DNA of 64,000 nt from Strongylocentrotus droebachiensis (Eukaryota > Echinodermata > Echinoidea > Camarodonta > Strongylocentrotidae): NCBI GenBank assembly GCA_035222895.1, contig JAVYIG010000415.1, positions 124,001-188,000 of the forward strand, in the 5' to 3' direction. How positions within the stretch are numbered: the first letter of the stretch is position 1; the number at the start of each line of letters is the position of its first letter. Positions 42,880 to 55,100 of the stretch are shown here, in pieces. A program made the position numbers and the translations under genes. The notes beneath the pieces were generated by a model that was not told the DNA's origin, made no database searches, and was given only the letters and a program-made list of their open reading frames with translations.

Positions 42880-44640
42880 TTGACGTGAGCGTACCTGGGG
42901 TACTCCGTCAGGGGGGGGGGGGGGGGGGGGGGAGCGACCGAAACAAACAAAAAAGGCGATGCTAATTTTCACTTCTGGCGAGCGAGCGAGCAAAACAAAA
43001 TCTTTAAGTAACGTTTGGTATATAAACTGGTATTGTTGCAAGTTGGGGGTGGGAACATTCACTTGTTAGCGACGTTAATTTCATTTTGTGCAAACGAGTG
43101 TAGCGAGCAAGAAAAAAATCACTTCTTTTTTAATAATTGCCACTTAAACTTGGTTCAATTGTCCCATGCAGGGCGCGGGAACAATATTGTGTTTAGGGTG
43201 ATTTAATACCCATTTTAGCTATAGCGAGCCAAAATGCATCTTTCTCTCAATGAATTGCTATATAAAATTTGTTTCATTGTTGCAGGTCGGGGGCGGGCAC
43301 AATCGTGTTTAAGGCAATGTCAATCCCATTTTGGAGGGCAGGCAACCCCCTACATTTCTCTTTTTAATGATATTGTAGCAGGTTAGTGGTGGGCACATAA
43401 TTCCACGAGCTAGCGAGCGAAAAAACTCACTTCTCTTTTATAGGGAAAATATGGTACATAAAACTTGGGTTCATTGTTCCATGTCAGGGACGTGATTATT
43501 AAAAGCGGTGTTATTTCTATTTTGGCGAGCGAGCGTAGCGAGCAAGCAAAAAAAATCACTTCTCTTTTATAGGGAAAATATGGTATATAAACTTGGGTTC
43601 ATTGTTCCATGTCAGGGACGTGATCATTAAAAGCGGTGTTATTTCTATTTTGGCGAGCGAGCGTAGCGAGCAAGCAAAAAAAAATCACTTCTCTTTTATA
43701 GGGAAAATATGGTACATAAAACTTGGGTTCATTGTTCCATGTCAGGGACGTGATTATTAAAAGCGGTGTTATTTCTATTTTGGCGAGCGAGCGTAGCGAG
43801 CAAGCAAAAAAAATCACTTCTCTTTTATAGGGAAAATATGGTATATAAACTTGGGTTCATTTTTCCATGTCAGGGACGTGATCATTAAAAGCGGTGTTAT
43901 TTCTATTTTGGCGAGCGAGCGTAGCGAGCAAGCAAAAAAAAATCACTTCTCTTTTATAGGGAAAATATGGTACATAAAACTTGGGTTCATTGTTCCATGT
44001 CAGGGACGTGATTATTAAAAGCGGTGTTATTTCTATTTTGGCGAGCGAGCGTAGCGAGCGAGCAAAATTTTTGTAATGATAATTGGTTCATAAATTTCAG
44101 ATTTTTTTGTTGCAGGGCAGGGCTTACACAATCATGTCTAAGGTGATGTTAATTCGGTTTTGGCGAGCACGAGCACACCAAAACTTCTTTGAATAACGTT
44201 TGGTACATAATTATTAACTGGTTGTTGCAGGTTGGGGCGGGCACGTTAGAAATTAATAAATAAACTTGTTTTTATTGGTGCAGGTCAGGATGGACGCAAT
44301 GGCGTTTAACGCGATTCAATTCCTTTTTGGCGAGAGGGCGAAAAAACTCTTCCATTTTTAATGATATTGTTGCAGGTCAAGGGTGGGCACAATTGTTTCC
44401 AAAGCAATGCCAATTCATTTTATTCGCAAGCGAGTGTAGCGAGCGAGAAAAATGAATTAGTCTCTTTTAGTAACATTTGGTACATATATTGTGTGTTATT
44501 GTTGCCATGGTTGCAGGTCGGGGCCCGTCGGGGCAGGCACAATTGTATTCTAGGCAATACTAATCCTTTTCTTTTTTCAGGGGGACGAGCAAGTGAAGAC
44601 ATTTAATACAAAATAGGCTAGCAAGCAGTTCGCGCCAGCG
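42880..44640. repeat. 'gcgagcgtagcgagc' satellite array
   Basis: Diverged copies of a roughly 130-bp unit ('ggtatataaacttg..tcattgttgcaggtcgggg...cacaat...aa(t/g)cc(c)atttt', 'gcgagcg') flank a young homogeneous core at 43443-44067. Confidence 0.85.
43443..44067. repeat. 129-bp monomers in A-B-A-B-A order
   Basis: GGGAAAATATGGTA starts at 43443, 43572, 43701, 43830 and 43959, exactly 129 bp apart. A units have 'cataaaacttggg' and 'gattatta', B units have 'tataaacttggg' and 'gatcatta'. The repeating period is therefore 258 bp. Confidence 0.92.
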
Positions 44641-44699
44641 AAGAGTTTCGAATTTGTTATATCACTTATATTTTCCTATTTTCATTTGTTTTAATTTTC

Positions 44700-45215
44700 C
44701 AGGGCCGTATGCAGAATATTTTTCTGGTGGGGGAGGGGGAAAGATGCGTTAAAAGTTTTCGAAGAATCTCAAAAGCAAAAGGAGTGAAGGGAGTTCGAGC
44801 GACCGAACTGGTCATGAGGGTACTTTTGCATTTTCAAAAGTAGAATTGAAGGATTTGGTATAGGCCTACACTACATTTTCAGGAAAAAAACTGTACGTTT
44901 CAAAATATCTGGGGTCAACTGCCCCCCCCCCCCCGCCCCCTGGTGCGTACGGCCATGGTTTTTTTTTTTTTAATTTCCCCATTTTTATTCCTTTTCTTTT
45001 CCCTTTTTCTTCCTTTTCTCTTCTTCTTTCTTTTTTCTTTCCTTTTTTTTTCCTTTTTTCTCTTTCTTTCCTTTTTTTCTTCCCTTTTCCTCTTTTCTTT
45101 TTCTTTCCTTTCCTTTCTTTTCTTTTCTTTTCTTTCCCCTTTTTTTTTCTTTCCTGGAGCCCGTCAGGGGGGCACTCTGCCCCCCTGCCCCCCCCCCCAT
45201 AGGTACGCCAGTGAT
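44700..45215. mobile_element. Composite of 'agggccgta' MITE ends with T/C tract
   Basis: Left CAGGGCCGTATGCAG. The inverse-like GTGCGTACGGCCATG lies at 44942-44956. A TTTTCC-rich tract (44957-45160) follows, then another C-rich end 'ccccataggtacgccagtg' at 45195-45213. Boundaries are uncertain. Confidence 0.5.
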
Positions 45216-45521
45216 AAGCATTCCTAAAAAAGTATCTTTGAATTTGATACAAAGCGCTCATCGTAAAAGTGGATGCACACACCTGTTTCGTAACCATTCA
45301 AGGGTCTCCACCACACACAAACCATAGTGTGTTGTTCAACTGTATGAACTGCACTGTGCGTCACGCGATCGCGAATCCCGTATCGCGAAGTTTGTAAACT
45401 TAAAGCTCAAAGAAGATTTCGCTATGACTGTGCGAGCACTGCTGGATCATAACGGTGAAAACGATCGAACATATCACTTTTGCCAGTGACTTTTGGACTG
45501 AAATATGTTGCTAATACCATT

Positions 45522-45567
45522 ATGAGGGTTTACGAGGCATTCCTGGTCTCCTTCTTTATCGTAACTG
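45522..45567 (+). CDS. Possible signal-peptide first exon of a gene extending rightward
   Basis: An ATG at 45522 starts MRVYEAFLVSFFIVTG, a short signal-peptide-like stretch, cut by a consensus donor (GTAACTG|gtaagt). It is preceded by about 200 bp of less AT-rich, CpG-containing DNA (tcacgcgatcgcgaatcccg) that could be a 5' UTR or promoter. A slightly longer reading from an upstream non-ATG codon exists. I found no downstream exon I can tie to it, so this rests on the peptide, the donor and the composition. Confidence 0.35.
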
Positions 45568-45899
45568 GTAAGTTTGAATTAATTTCAACCATATTTTCAT
45601 CGTTTAATCACGAATTTCCCTTGGTCTTGTGGGGGATTGTGTTTCGCGACCAGCGCATTCGTAACCGCGTGTTCCCCCGCTGTAGCCCGCTAGTTGATCC
45701 CGTTGTGTGGAGTTACGTGTTCTTCTGTTAGCGGGGGTGCTTTATCCAATGCCGTTGGCATTATTTACAATTCATTGATTCTTTTCAAACCAACTGCTTG
45801 TGATTTTGGAATGGGAATTCTTTGGCAGATTTCAGCGAACGAAATCCTCGACTTGGTTTACAAAACGGGGAGAAAAATCGATTTTGCCTAATCTAACGG

Positions 45900-48150
45900 T
45901 GTAGCACAGATTTTAAGCAGACAACAGTTGAAAGCTGTTTATTGATTCCTTTAAATGCTCGATGGTTTGAAGTTTTATCCTTATTCCCTCTCGCATATAT
46001 TTTAGTAATTTTTAACTACTAGTGTAACTTTAAAATATTGGTTGCCAATATTATATACATGTAGGGCATGTATTTTAAACTGTTTTGTGCTTGTGACTGA
46101 GAAGGGAATGAGAGCTAGAGAGAAAGAGAGAGTACAAACAGATTTGGAACAGAGTTTTCTGCAGTATATTTTTGGGGTACAAAACATATATTCATGAAAG
46201 TGATAATTTGTTTGTGATTTCATAAAGTTATCTTCTTATTTTAAAAAAAAAAGGTTATACATACATGTTTAGTATATTTCTGTTGCATTTGTGATACAAT
46301 TTTTTTATTCTGGTTGTTCATAATGATATTGTTTTTTTAGTAAGTTAACTGTGTGTCTATAGCAGAATTTATGGCAATGGTAGGCCAATGATAGGATGCC
46401 TTCCACTTATTCCATTTAGTCAGCAAATTAAAATCAGCAACTGAATTTGTAAAAGTGTCAGATCTCAGAAATCTCACTTAGATGTAGGCCTACAGATATT
46501 GCAAAGAACTTCTTTCTTCTTTTAAATTTCAACCTTTAAAGAACAGTGGTACAGTGCTGAAAAAAAGTTTAATTAAGCCTATTTACACTCATCACTCTAA
46601 TTAATAGTCTTCTCAGGGATATGTGAGTTTAACTCACATGCCCTGATCTTCTGAACTCATGGATATTAACACACACACAACTGTTAAATGATATTTTTAA
46701 TTTGAACATGTATTTCCAGTTTTGCTGCATGATCTGGCACAGTATTATGCATTTCTCAATCGTTTCAGTCGAACAGACAATTCCTCTTTCCCCTGTTATT
46801 ATACAAGCTCAGATAATGTCATATTTCAATCTTTTACATCTCTGACATATAAATCTACATTACATGTATATTCCTTTGGAGGATTTGTTCACACTGCCTA
46901 CTCAACTAGAAAAATGCTGTACACTGTAATTCATTGCACAAGTTTTATTCCTGATAAGCTTAAACCTAAGTTTATGAAGTTGATATATCATTCTTTTAAA
47001 AGTGAATCTTAAACAGGATAAACTTCATTCTTCCAAAAGTTCTTCCATTGGTCTACAATAACATGTAAGTCATATCAATTCCTTTCATAGCAAAAGCGCT
47101 CCTCACAATTTCTGTAAATTTGGCAGTTTAACGCTACGCGTACCGCCTTGACCGGACTGTGCGGTATCTGTGCAGTTCTGTGTGTAGAGAGGTCGGGCTG
47201 TATTCATTATTTCTTGGGGGTGCATAAATTGCTCTAATTATACGTACGCGTGTAATGCGCAAGTTTATTGTGACGGCACTAAACCCATACCACTCATTGT
47301 TCCCCTATTTTCATAATGGTACTGACCCAATGAAATGTAGTGCAGTGCGCTCGTACGCGCTGCGCTGCGTGTGTACATGTACTGTACTTATGCATGTTCA
47401 GTTATATGTGTATGCATAGCATTACGTACATGCATACAGGGCTAGCTGGCACAAAACCCTGGGTCGGGCTTCTAAAATGGGACATGAAGCATGATTTGAC
47501 ATGAAAAGTGACGGGGCTAAAATTGAATCAATCAAAATGAAATTTATATGTATGAAAAGCTTACGTATCATATGTCATTGTCTTGGATTGAGGATTTACA
47601 AATTTGACGCAAAACGCGTTGCTGCAAAGTTAAAGATTGGTTTATTGAAAGGCAATCGAGCACAGTGCGACCGATCCATTGACATTGTGTATGAGAGAGT
47701 AATTTTTTTTTAATGGATTGTAAAGTTCAACGTCAAAGTGACCGAGGTTTTTTTTCAAGTAAGGGCATGGTTTTACATGGAATGTAAAGGAAATGTTTCC
47801 TTCTTCTCATATCTCGATTGAGGATATAATTCTCAATTTCGATTTTTAATGGTAAAGAAAAGTGTAAAAAGATGTCGAGAATTTTACCATATGTCATGTA
47901 ATATAAAATGCGCGCGGGTCGGTTGATCTCCCAAAAGGAGCGCGAAGGAATTGATATGTTAGATCTTTACACATGCTCTACAAAACAATCTGTTCAGTTA
48001 TTTATCTTCCTAATTTTTATATGGATGCATTCGATGAGCAAAATTTTCATTTTTCAGGGGTTTTGTTTTCTTCTATGATAATTATGATATTCTTCCAAAC
48101 TGATTTAAAAAGTATGAAAAAGCTCAGAGAAGTCAAATCATTTTCTTTCA
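45900..48150. other. Intergenic or intronic AT-rich region
   Basis: No exon or named repeat supported. If the 45522 exon is real, this is its first intron. Confidence 0.35.
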
Positions 48151-48155
48151 TCTTT

Positions 48156-48277
48156 GCCAGAACTAGTGCTGTAGTCAAACGTTTAACCGTCCGGTATCCG
48201 ACCGCCCATGGCGGATTCCGTTTTCAATTGGCCGGTTTCGTTTACCCGTTTTTTTTTTTTTTTTTTTTTTTAATTTT

Positions 48278-48310
<33 letters not shown>

Positions 48311-48708
48311 TTTTTTTTTTTAAAGTTTCGATTTATGCCCCTACACCTGGCACTATGCCTGGCAATGTCTCCCAGCTCAGTAATCTGTGTGTTGACTCAC
48401 CACTCTGAAACTAGAACAACACTCCAATTTGTCTGTCATCTTGGTTTGAAAGTAATCTTTGTAATAGATCTCAATATGTAATTTATAATAATAATTTATC
48501 CAACTTGAACACATGGCCTACCACAAGGTTCTATCCTAGGTCCTGTACTGTTTTTACTTTACATTAATGATCTTACACATTCCTCTAAAATCGACATTGT
48601 TACTATTATTTATGACAAGTTCACAAGCACAAATGAAATTCCTTCCCGCTTTTTCACACGGACCTGGCTTGCTGCCGACAGAGTCGGTGAAGAAAAAAAA
48701 AAGTTTAG

Positions 48709-48745
<37 letters not shown>

Positions 48746-48866
48746 GTTTTTTTTTTATTATTTTTTTTATTTTTATAAATAAATCGTTTAACCGAAAACC
48801 GTCCGGTTTTGACTGGCGGTTAAACGGAATTGGAGATATCCGTGATGTTACAGCACTAGCCAGAAC
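48156..48866. mobile_element. 695-bp hAT-like element carrying a chimeric RT repeat, 8-bp TSD
   Basis: The element spans 48164-48858, flanked by GCCAGAAC (48156-48163, 48859-48866). The ends are TAGTGCTGTA and TACAGCACTA. Inside are a mirrored 'gtttaaccgtccgg', long T and A runs, and the RT-motif repeat at 48322-48583. Confidence 0.82.
48322..48583 (+). mobile_element. Chimeric repeat copy 2 with intact RT motif
   Basis: Collinear with 34182-34433. It reads GLPQGSILGPVLFLLYINDL in one frame, the conserved non-LTR reverse transcriptase segment, but the usual following FADD region is replaced by unrelated sequence. Confidence 0.7.
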
Positions 48867-48918
48867 CCTACTTTTTCTTTCAAGTCGAAATCCACTCTAA
48901 TATTCAGTTAGTTTTAAT

Positions 48919-49070
48919 AAAGGCAGCAGGCACTCTTTAATTTGTTATGCATTGAACTCTATGCAAAATTGGGGGGGGGGGGGGCTCTTTTAAGACTTTT
49001 GGGGGCTCTTTTGGGCATTTCGGGGGCTAATTTGCCCGAGCCCCCATGTATTTTTCACCCTGAAAGGCAG
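48919..49070 (+). mobile_element. 'gagccccc' hAT-like MITE copy 2, 8-bp TSD
   Basis: The element spans 48927-49062, with AAAGGCAG on both sides (48919-48926, 49063-49070). The ends are CAGGCACTC and TTTTTCACCCTG. The body is 'gggggctcttttgggcattt'. Confidence 0.85.
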
Positions 49071-49824
49071 TAAAATGAGAAGGACAGGTCAGTGAAAGTT
49101 TGAGTAATATCTGATCGGAAATAGGAAAGTTATGATTTGTTAAAGTTGTCATCAGTGAAACACAAATTGGTAAGACTGTATCAAATGATCTTGTGAGCTC
49201 CTCTCCACTCTCTAGTTTGCCTTTTCCAGAATTTTTTAAAGGGGAAATGGATTTTGAAGCTTGGCAAATGGGTGAAGACCTCACAAGATACATCACAGAG
49301 TTGCCAATTTATGTTTGATCGATTGCACCTTCAGAAATTCATAACTTTAAAAAAAAAATATTACCAAAAAACAAAAAAAAATTCTTGAAACTTTCACTAA
49401 CCTCTCATTATTCTGCTTCTATTAAATTTAAAACCAACTTGATATCAGGGTGGATTTCCCCTTTAAAATGAATCATGTGTGCAGCTTGTCAACCACACTA
49501 CACAGATGGTAGCAATTGAAAGCAATCAGACTTGGATTTTATCCTTGATCCTCTGTTATCCAATAGACAGATGCCAATCTGTCCTTTCAAAACATCTCAA
49601 TTTCACCGAGCTTCAGGTGACTTTCATCCCAACCTGAGAGATTATATTTGGGGAAAATGGTTTAGGTTGTACCATGGAGTTCCACAAAGGTTTACTCTTA
49701 ATTTTTTATGTGTATGTAGCCTGAATATCAAACATTTTGTTGCATTCAAATCTTTAGTGATCAGGGAACAACAAATATACAATGTAGGAGTTGACTTTGA
49801 ATTTACATGTACCGGTATATAATC

Positions 49825-50007
49825 AAATAAATCAGGGAAAAAAAGAAAACAAAAATTGGGGGCTACTTTTCAAGCTTGCCTGCATGAAATTAACACTCTA
49901 AAATTTGTTTTTCATTGAACTCTATGCAAATTTACAGGGGCTCTTTGCTGATTTTCGAGGGGCTCTTTTGCCCCGAACCCCCGTGTATTTTTTTCACTGA
50001 AATACAT
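49825..50007 (+). mobile_element. 'gagccccc' hAT-like MITE copy 3
   Basis: The element spans 49833-49999, flanked by AAATAAAT and AAATACAT (7 of 8 match). The ends are CAGGGAAAAAAAG and TTTTTTTCACTG. Confidence 0.8.
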
Positions 50008-50460
50008 TGTGTACATCAAATATAACAAAGACAATTCAATTTCGTGGGAATGACTGAAAAAAGGACTATGAAAAGAAAGGAAAATTCTTGTTCATGATTA
50101 TTTATTGGTGACACATTCACATCACTCACCTTATTAATGGAAAAGATAAAAACACCTTTTTCATTTATTGATATAAATTTATAAACCCAAATTATCTGTT
50201 ACGGAGAATCTAGATACATGATGAATTTCCTATGCCACCAATCTCAAAAACAGATGCCAGAAAGGTAGACTTTTGATAAAGGGTAATCTGGGATGAAATA
50301 TGTCTTGAGCTGTTGACTCCTGACCTCCGACAGACTGATAAGGGGATCATATTTTGACCCATCCAATTAGGATTGCTCTAGATACAAAGGAAGGGAGTGT
50401 TACATGTAATATTTCATTGATGGGTTCATCTTCCGACTGAATGAGTGATGGACGACGGGG

Positions 50461-50662
50461 CAGGGAAAAAATACACGGGGGGGGGGGGGGGGGCTCGGAG
50501 AATAAGCCCCCGAAATGCCAAAAAGAGCCCCTGTAAGTCATAAAAGAGCCCCCAAAAATTGCATAGAGTTTCATGCAAAACAAAATATAGAGTGTTATTT
50601 TCATGCAGGCAAGCTTGAAAAGTAGTATTTTTTTCCTGAAGGGGGGGGGGGGGGGGGGGGCT
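50461..50662 (-). mobile_element. 'gagccccc' hAT-like MITE copy 4
   Basis: Left end CAGGGAAAAAATACACGGGG. The right end is near 50638 (TTTTTTTCCTG), followed by a G20 run that blurs the duplication. Same body as copies 1-3 and 5. Confidence 0.7.
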
Positions 50663-51139
50663 ATTTATGAAGGATTTTGTACATACTGTATGGTGTTGCT
50701 GAGCAATGTTTTCTGTGCTACACACACATATTACATGTGTACATTGTACTGTTATATATGGATGTCTTTTATCCACTTTTTAAAATGGAAAACCAATTCA
50801 CCTTTGACATTTGCTTAAAGTTTAAAAGTTTGCTTATAAAACCACATAGAAAAGAAAAGCATTTCTGTGCCTTGTGTGGTATGTCTTTTATCAATCCATT
50901 TATTTAATCAAGAAATGAAAATAGAAAGAATCTCTCAACATGTCCAATTGTCCATTGACAATAAGCATGATATCCAATATTCATAGAGAACCACTTGTTC
51001 GTCTTTATATCTTACCAATAGATATTTCATTAAATCAGTGTTAGATGAAATACATGTACCAGTACATGTAATTGCAAATAGGGGGAAAGGTCATACATCC
51101 TGGAGGACTCATTGTAAAGTATTGAACATAAGTGGTATG

Positions 51140-51535
51140 GTATCTGTCATCAAGTCTTCATGTTGGGGTTTTGACTTCTTGTTGTTGTGAACCAACATCT
51201 TTCTCCGATTTCACTTATTTCATTACAACCTACAGTTACATGTATGTGATCGTAAGACATTAAGGATAAGTACTGTAGGAATCTAGAATGATTATACAAT
51301 CATTCTAGATTCCTACAGTATTTATTTTAATGTACACATCAAGTGGACAAATGTGCAAACTCAAGTGGTATATTTTGGGTTGTCATCAAGTCTTCATTTT
51401 GGAGTTTTGTTTTGAAATTATTTTGTGCACCAACATCTTTCTCAAAATTTCACTAATTTCATAACAACCACTGTAATGTGATCCTAAAACATTAAATAGT
51501 GATATAAAATGATATTAGATTCTTAGTTTCTTACA
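51140..51535. repeat. Two-copy diverged tandem repeat with palindrome
   Basis: A block starting 'aagtggtat.gt...tcatcaagtcttcat' and including 'caacatctttctc' occurs at about 51130-51265 and again at about 51350-51495. A 50-bp palindrome lies between them at 51271-51320. Confidence 0.7.
51271..51320. repeat. 50-bp perfect-arm palindrome
   Basis: 23-bp perfect arms (TACTGTAGGAATCTAGAATG onward) around ATAC. Confidence 0.88.
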
Positions 51536-51999
51536 AATGCACATTCAAGTGGAAGTGCGAATTCCCCTCCTTTAAGTTTATTTATGTCTCTTCGAGTAGC
51601 GTAATCTAGAGTTCAAAAGAGCCCGACCAGAGCATGCGGTAAAATAATCAGGCTACAAGAGTTGATGTCCTCTAAATGAGTTGGGAGTTTCATACCCATC
51701 AAAATAACTCTCTAACGGTGCCAAGTACAATTAGGTTAGGAAGCTAACTTGAAAACAGTCGAGGAGATCGAAACTCAATGGTTTTTTCATTTTTTCTTTC
51801 CATTTGGAAGTGTTTACCTCAGGAAGTTTGCTGAGGGATTATTTCAATAATCCTGACAAATATTTCTGTTGCATGAGAGGTAAACTTGCAACACTTTTAT
51901 TTTGTGATGCTAACCTTTTAGGTTCACTGTATTAGAAATATTTGCATTTTGATGTTGCATATTTTGAACAAAAGCTTTTCTTTCTTGTAGAAAGTGAAC

Positions 52000-53670
52000 A
52001 TGGGTTGATGTTTTCTGAAGATGGATATGAACAAGTTTTCATATTACATTTACAGTGTAAAATTGATTTGCCCTGATTTTTGTTTTAAGAGAATGAGAAA
52101 TATTGAAGCTTACATCCAGAAGTCTTCAACAATTAAAGCCCTAATTTAGCTAGACCATCTTTCATTCTTGAGTTACGAAATACGAATTAAACAAGATAAA
52201 AAAAATCAAACTTACTAGGGTTATATAAATAATTCAGTTGTATTACATCATACACTGTTCATGCACATGTTTATGTAAGTTTAAAATCTACTGAATAGAA
52301 TAGCATAGAGTCAGATTGATAGCATCACCTGTTGACAGCCAGAGTGACTTTAAACCTGTAAATCTGTAAAAGTTAAAAATCTGATCAATAGAAGAAAATA
52401 GTTTACATAGAAAAAGAAAATATACTGGATGAATATTTCTCACGGTCGAAATGATCTTCCATAACTTGTGATAAACATGTTTACAAAATTTAGAATGTTA
52501 GATAAAACCGCAAATATTATTCAAACTGATGTATTTGAACATTAATTATTTAATGTAAATATGTAATTACCCTTGACATTGGAAAGAACTTAAAGAAATT
52601 GAAGACAAAGGGAATCAACATTGGAATGTCTCATTTCTGTCTATACCGGTAGTTAAACAGAATTAATTGACACATTCAACGGCAAAAAATCTTTGATGCT
52701 TCCGAATATGAATTAGAAAAAATGAAAGGAATACTGGAATTAGATTAATAGCAAAACATGTTTTCAAAAACATGTTGACACTCAACTTCTATGACTATTA
52801 TATTTGGTGTGAACTCTGTTTTGAGTTCCGACTTGATTTTCCCACGATACCTGCGTGAATCTAAATTTTTTCTCTCTAAAATCACGTTTTGTGTCATCTT
52901 TCTATCTTTATGAATGCAAAGTATTTGGCTGCAAACACTACTTCTATAAGTTAAATTGGCCCTGAAATAGTACCAAAATTTCAACAAAAGTTGTTTACAA
53001 ATTATGACCAAGAGTTCATACCTTAGTTAGATTAGTCTGAATGAACTTATTTAGAGAAAACTTCCTTCAAATGTAACAAATGTCTGACTCATTCATAATT
53101 GAATATTATTAATAGCCTTATTGTCGGAGATTAAGGAGGAATTTTTCTCTGGATTTGTGGCCAAAAATACAAGCAACCAATAAAATAAACCTCACTGAAT
53201 CACGTTCCATATACAATCTTCTTTAAATGATGGGAAATTGCACATAAAAAGGGAGTGTTTGTCAAATGTATTATCTGTTTCAAAACTGAAAAGGTTGTTT
53301 ATGAATCTGTAGAGAAGAGATTTGCAGCAAAAATGCCTCGTCTGTTAATTTCCCGTGGGAAATTTGTATTTTCAGACATCCATTTCATAAATCAAGTGCA
53401 GAAATGCATTATGTTTGTCATGTTTTTAGAATTAGACAGTGTATTTGTGATCATGCAAAATCATTTAATGTACCAGTATGTGTTCATTATGGCTTGTCTT
53501 AATTCAGCTCAAAATAAGAAGGATGCTATTAAACCTGTTCATAGTAAAATAGTAAGTGAATACATAATGGAAAGAACTTAAAGAAGAATATGCAGAGAGG
53601 CATAAACACATCAACTCATAATTGTTATGTACATGCACAGGACTTAAGTTTACCCCACCTGACTCTCAAA
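52000..53670. other. AT-rich region without supported features
   Basis: Scattered short open frames only. No domains recognised on either strand. Confidence 0.4.
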
Positions 53671-53678
53671 TGATAATG

Positions 53679-53834
53679 TACTTGCCCAGTGAAAAAAATA
53701 CATGGGGGCTCAGGGCGAAATAGCCGGCGAAAAAGAGCCCCCTTAAATTTGCATAGAGTTCAATGCAAAACAAATTTTAGAATGTTGAAAAGTAGCCCCA
53801 GAAAAAAAAAAAAAAAAAATTCCCAGTACTGGCC
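53679..53834 (-). mobile_element. 'gagccccc' hAT-like MITE copy 5
   Basis: The element spans 53687-53826, flanked by TACTTGCC and TACTGGCC (7 of 8 match). The ends are CAGTGAAAAAAATA and AAAAATTCCCAG. The interior is shortened. Confidence 0.8.
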
Positions 53835-54479
53835 CTTCTACATTGTAGGGTTATCCAGGGTGCCAGAACCATCAATATCATATACAATATCCATGTTTAG
53901 TTTCTCGTGGGAAGTTTGATAGTAATTAACAATAATACTTTGCCGCCATTTCTTGCTTGGTTTACTATGAACAGGTCATGCGTTCGCTGCCCAACAGACC
54001 TGATAAATTTACTTCAAAAACAAGTCCTCACGACCCCGGCACCTGGGTACACGCGCTCACTGTAAAGTTGGCCTACCCTGGCCCCTGGTTAGAAAACAAC
54101 TATTTTCAGAACACACGAAGATACGAGACAAACAATCCCAACAATACCCTTCTCCTTCTGCCCCCCGTCCCCCCCCCCCCGAACTTGCACGACTTTACGA
54201 TATGATTTTCATTTTCTTTCTTTGAGTGCCCCTCCAACGATAAAAACACCATCGATTGTCAGCTCCTTTTGAACAATAGGTGCAAAGTATACATCTGTAC
54301 TGTACATAGGAATTGCCTTTGTTCCTTGGGCTGGTGGCCAATTTTGTGATGTTTTTCGATTCTCTGGCTTTTGTTCTCTTCAAAAACCTGTATTCTTGCA
54401 TGAAAAGAGAAGTGCACGCACATTTATATCTTTATGGGGTTGTTTTTGACTAGGTTTGTCATTGAATCGGGGAAGGGGA

Positions 54480-54655
54480 GATTGGGGCTGGTGGCCAATA
54501 TGTGATGTTTTTCGATTCTCTGGCATTTGTTCTTTTCAAATCCTGTATTCTTGCACGAAAAGAGAAGTACACGTACAACAATGTACGTGTATTCTTTATG
54601 GGGTTGTTTATCGCTACGTTTGTCATTGAATCAGGGAAGGGGAGATTGGGGCTTG
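54480..54655. repeat. Diverged tandem duplication
   Basis: The block 'ggctggtggccaat.t.tgat' to 'ggggaaggggagattggg' is present at about 54330-54487 and again at 54490-54652. Confidence 0.65.
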
Positions 54656-54954
54656 GAAACGGTTAAATAATAAATAGCATCTGTTTTGGTCTGCTCAAAC
54701 TGTTTCCTCTGCGGTTTCACAACGCTGATGAAATATAAAAGAAGCAGCATATCATTACTGCATGAATTGATGCATTGAACATTGTTTACTAAGGTTGGTT
54801 GGTGGTGTATATCTCGGTGTTATTTCGCCCAAAATATCTCAAGGATCTTGTTCCTTTCAAAGATGTAAAACGTGTTGGTAATGCGCAATTTGCCTCAATA
54901 TTGTGAACAAAACATTTGAGCACACCAACACGTTAATGGCAGATGGACAAAGTC

Positions 54955-55100
54955 GAGAGGTACAGATAGATAGAGAGAAAGAGAGAAAGATAGGTAGAGA
55001 GAGAGAGAGAGAGAGGGAGCAAGAAGGAGGAAGATCGACAGACAAAAAAAGAAAGAGAGAGAAGGAGAAAGAAAATGAAAGAGGTTTAGAGAGAGATGGA
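54955..55100. repeat. AG-rich tract
   Basis: Polypurine low-complexity DNA. Confidence 0.8.

Noticed and set aside
53255..53581. 108-codon + strand frame with several Cys
   Set aside because: No recognisable domain, AT-rich codons like the surrounding DNA, and no convincing splice sites or start context.
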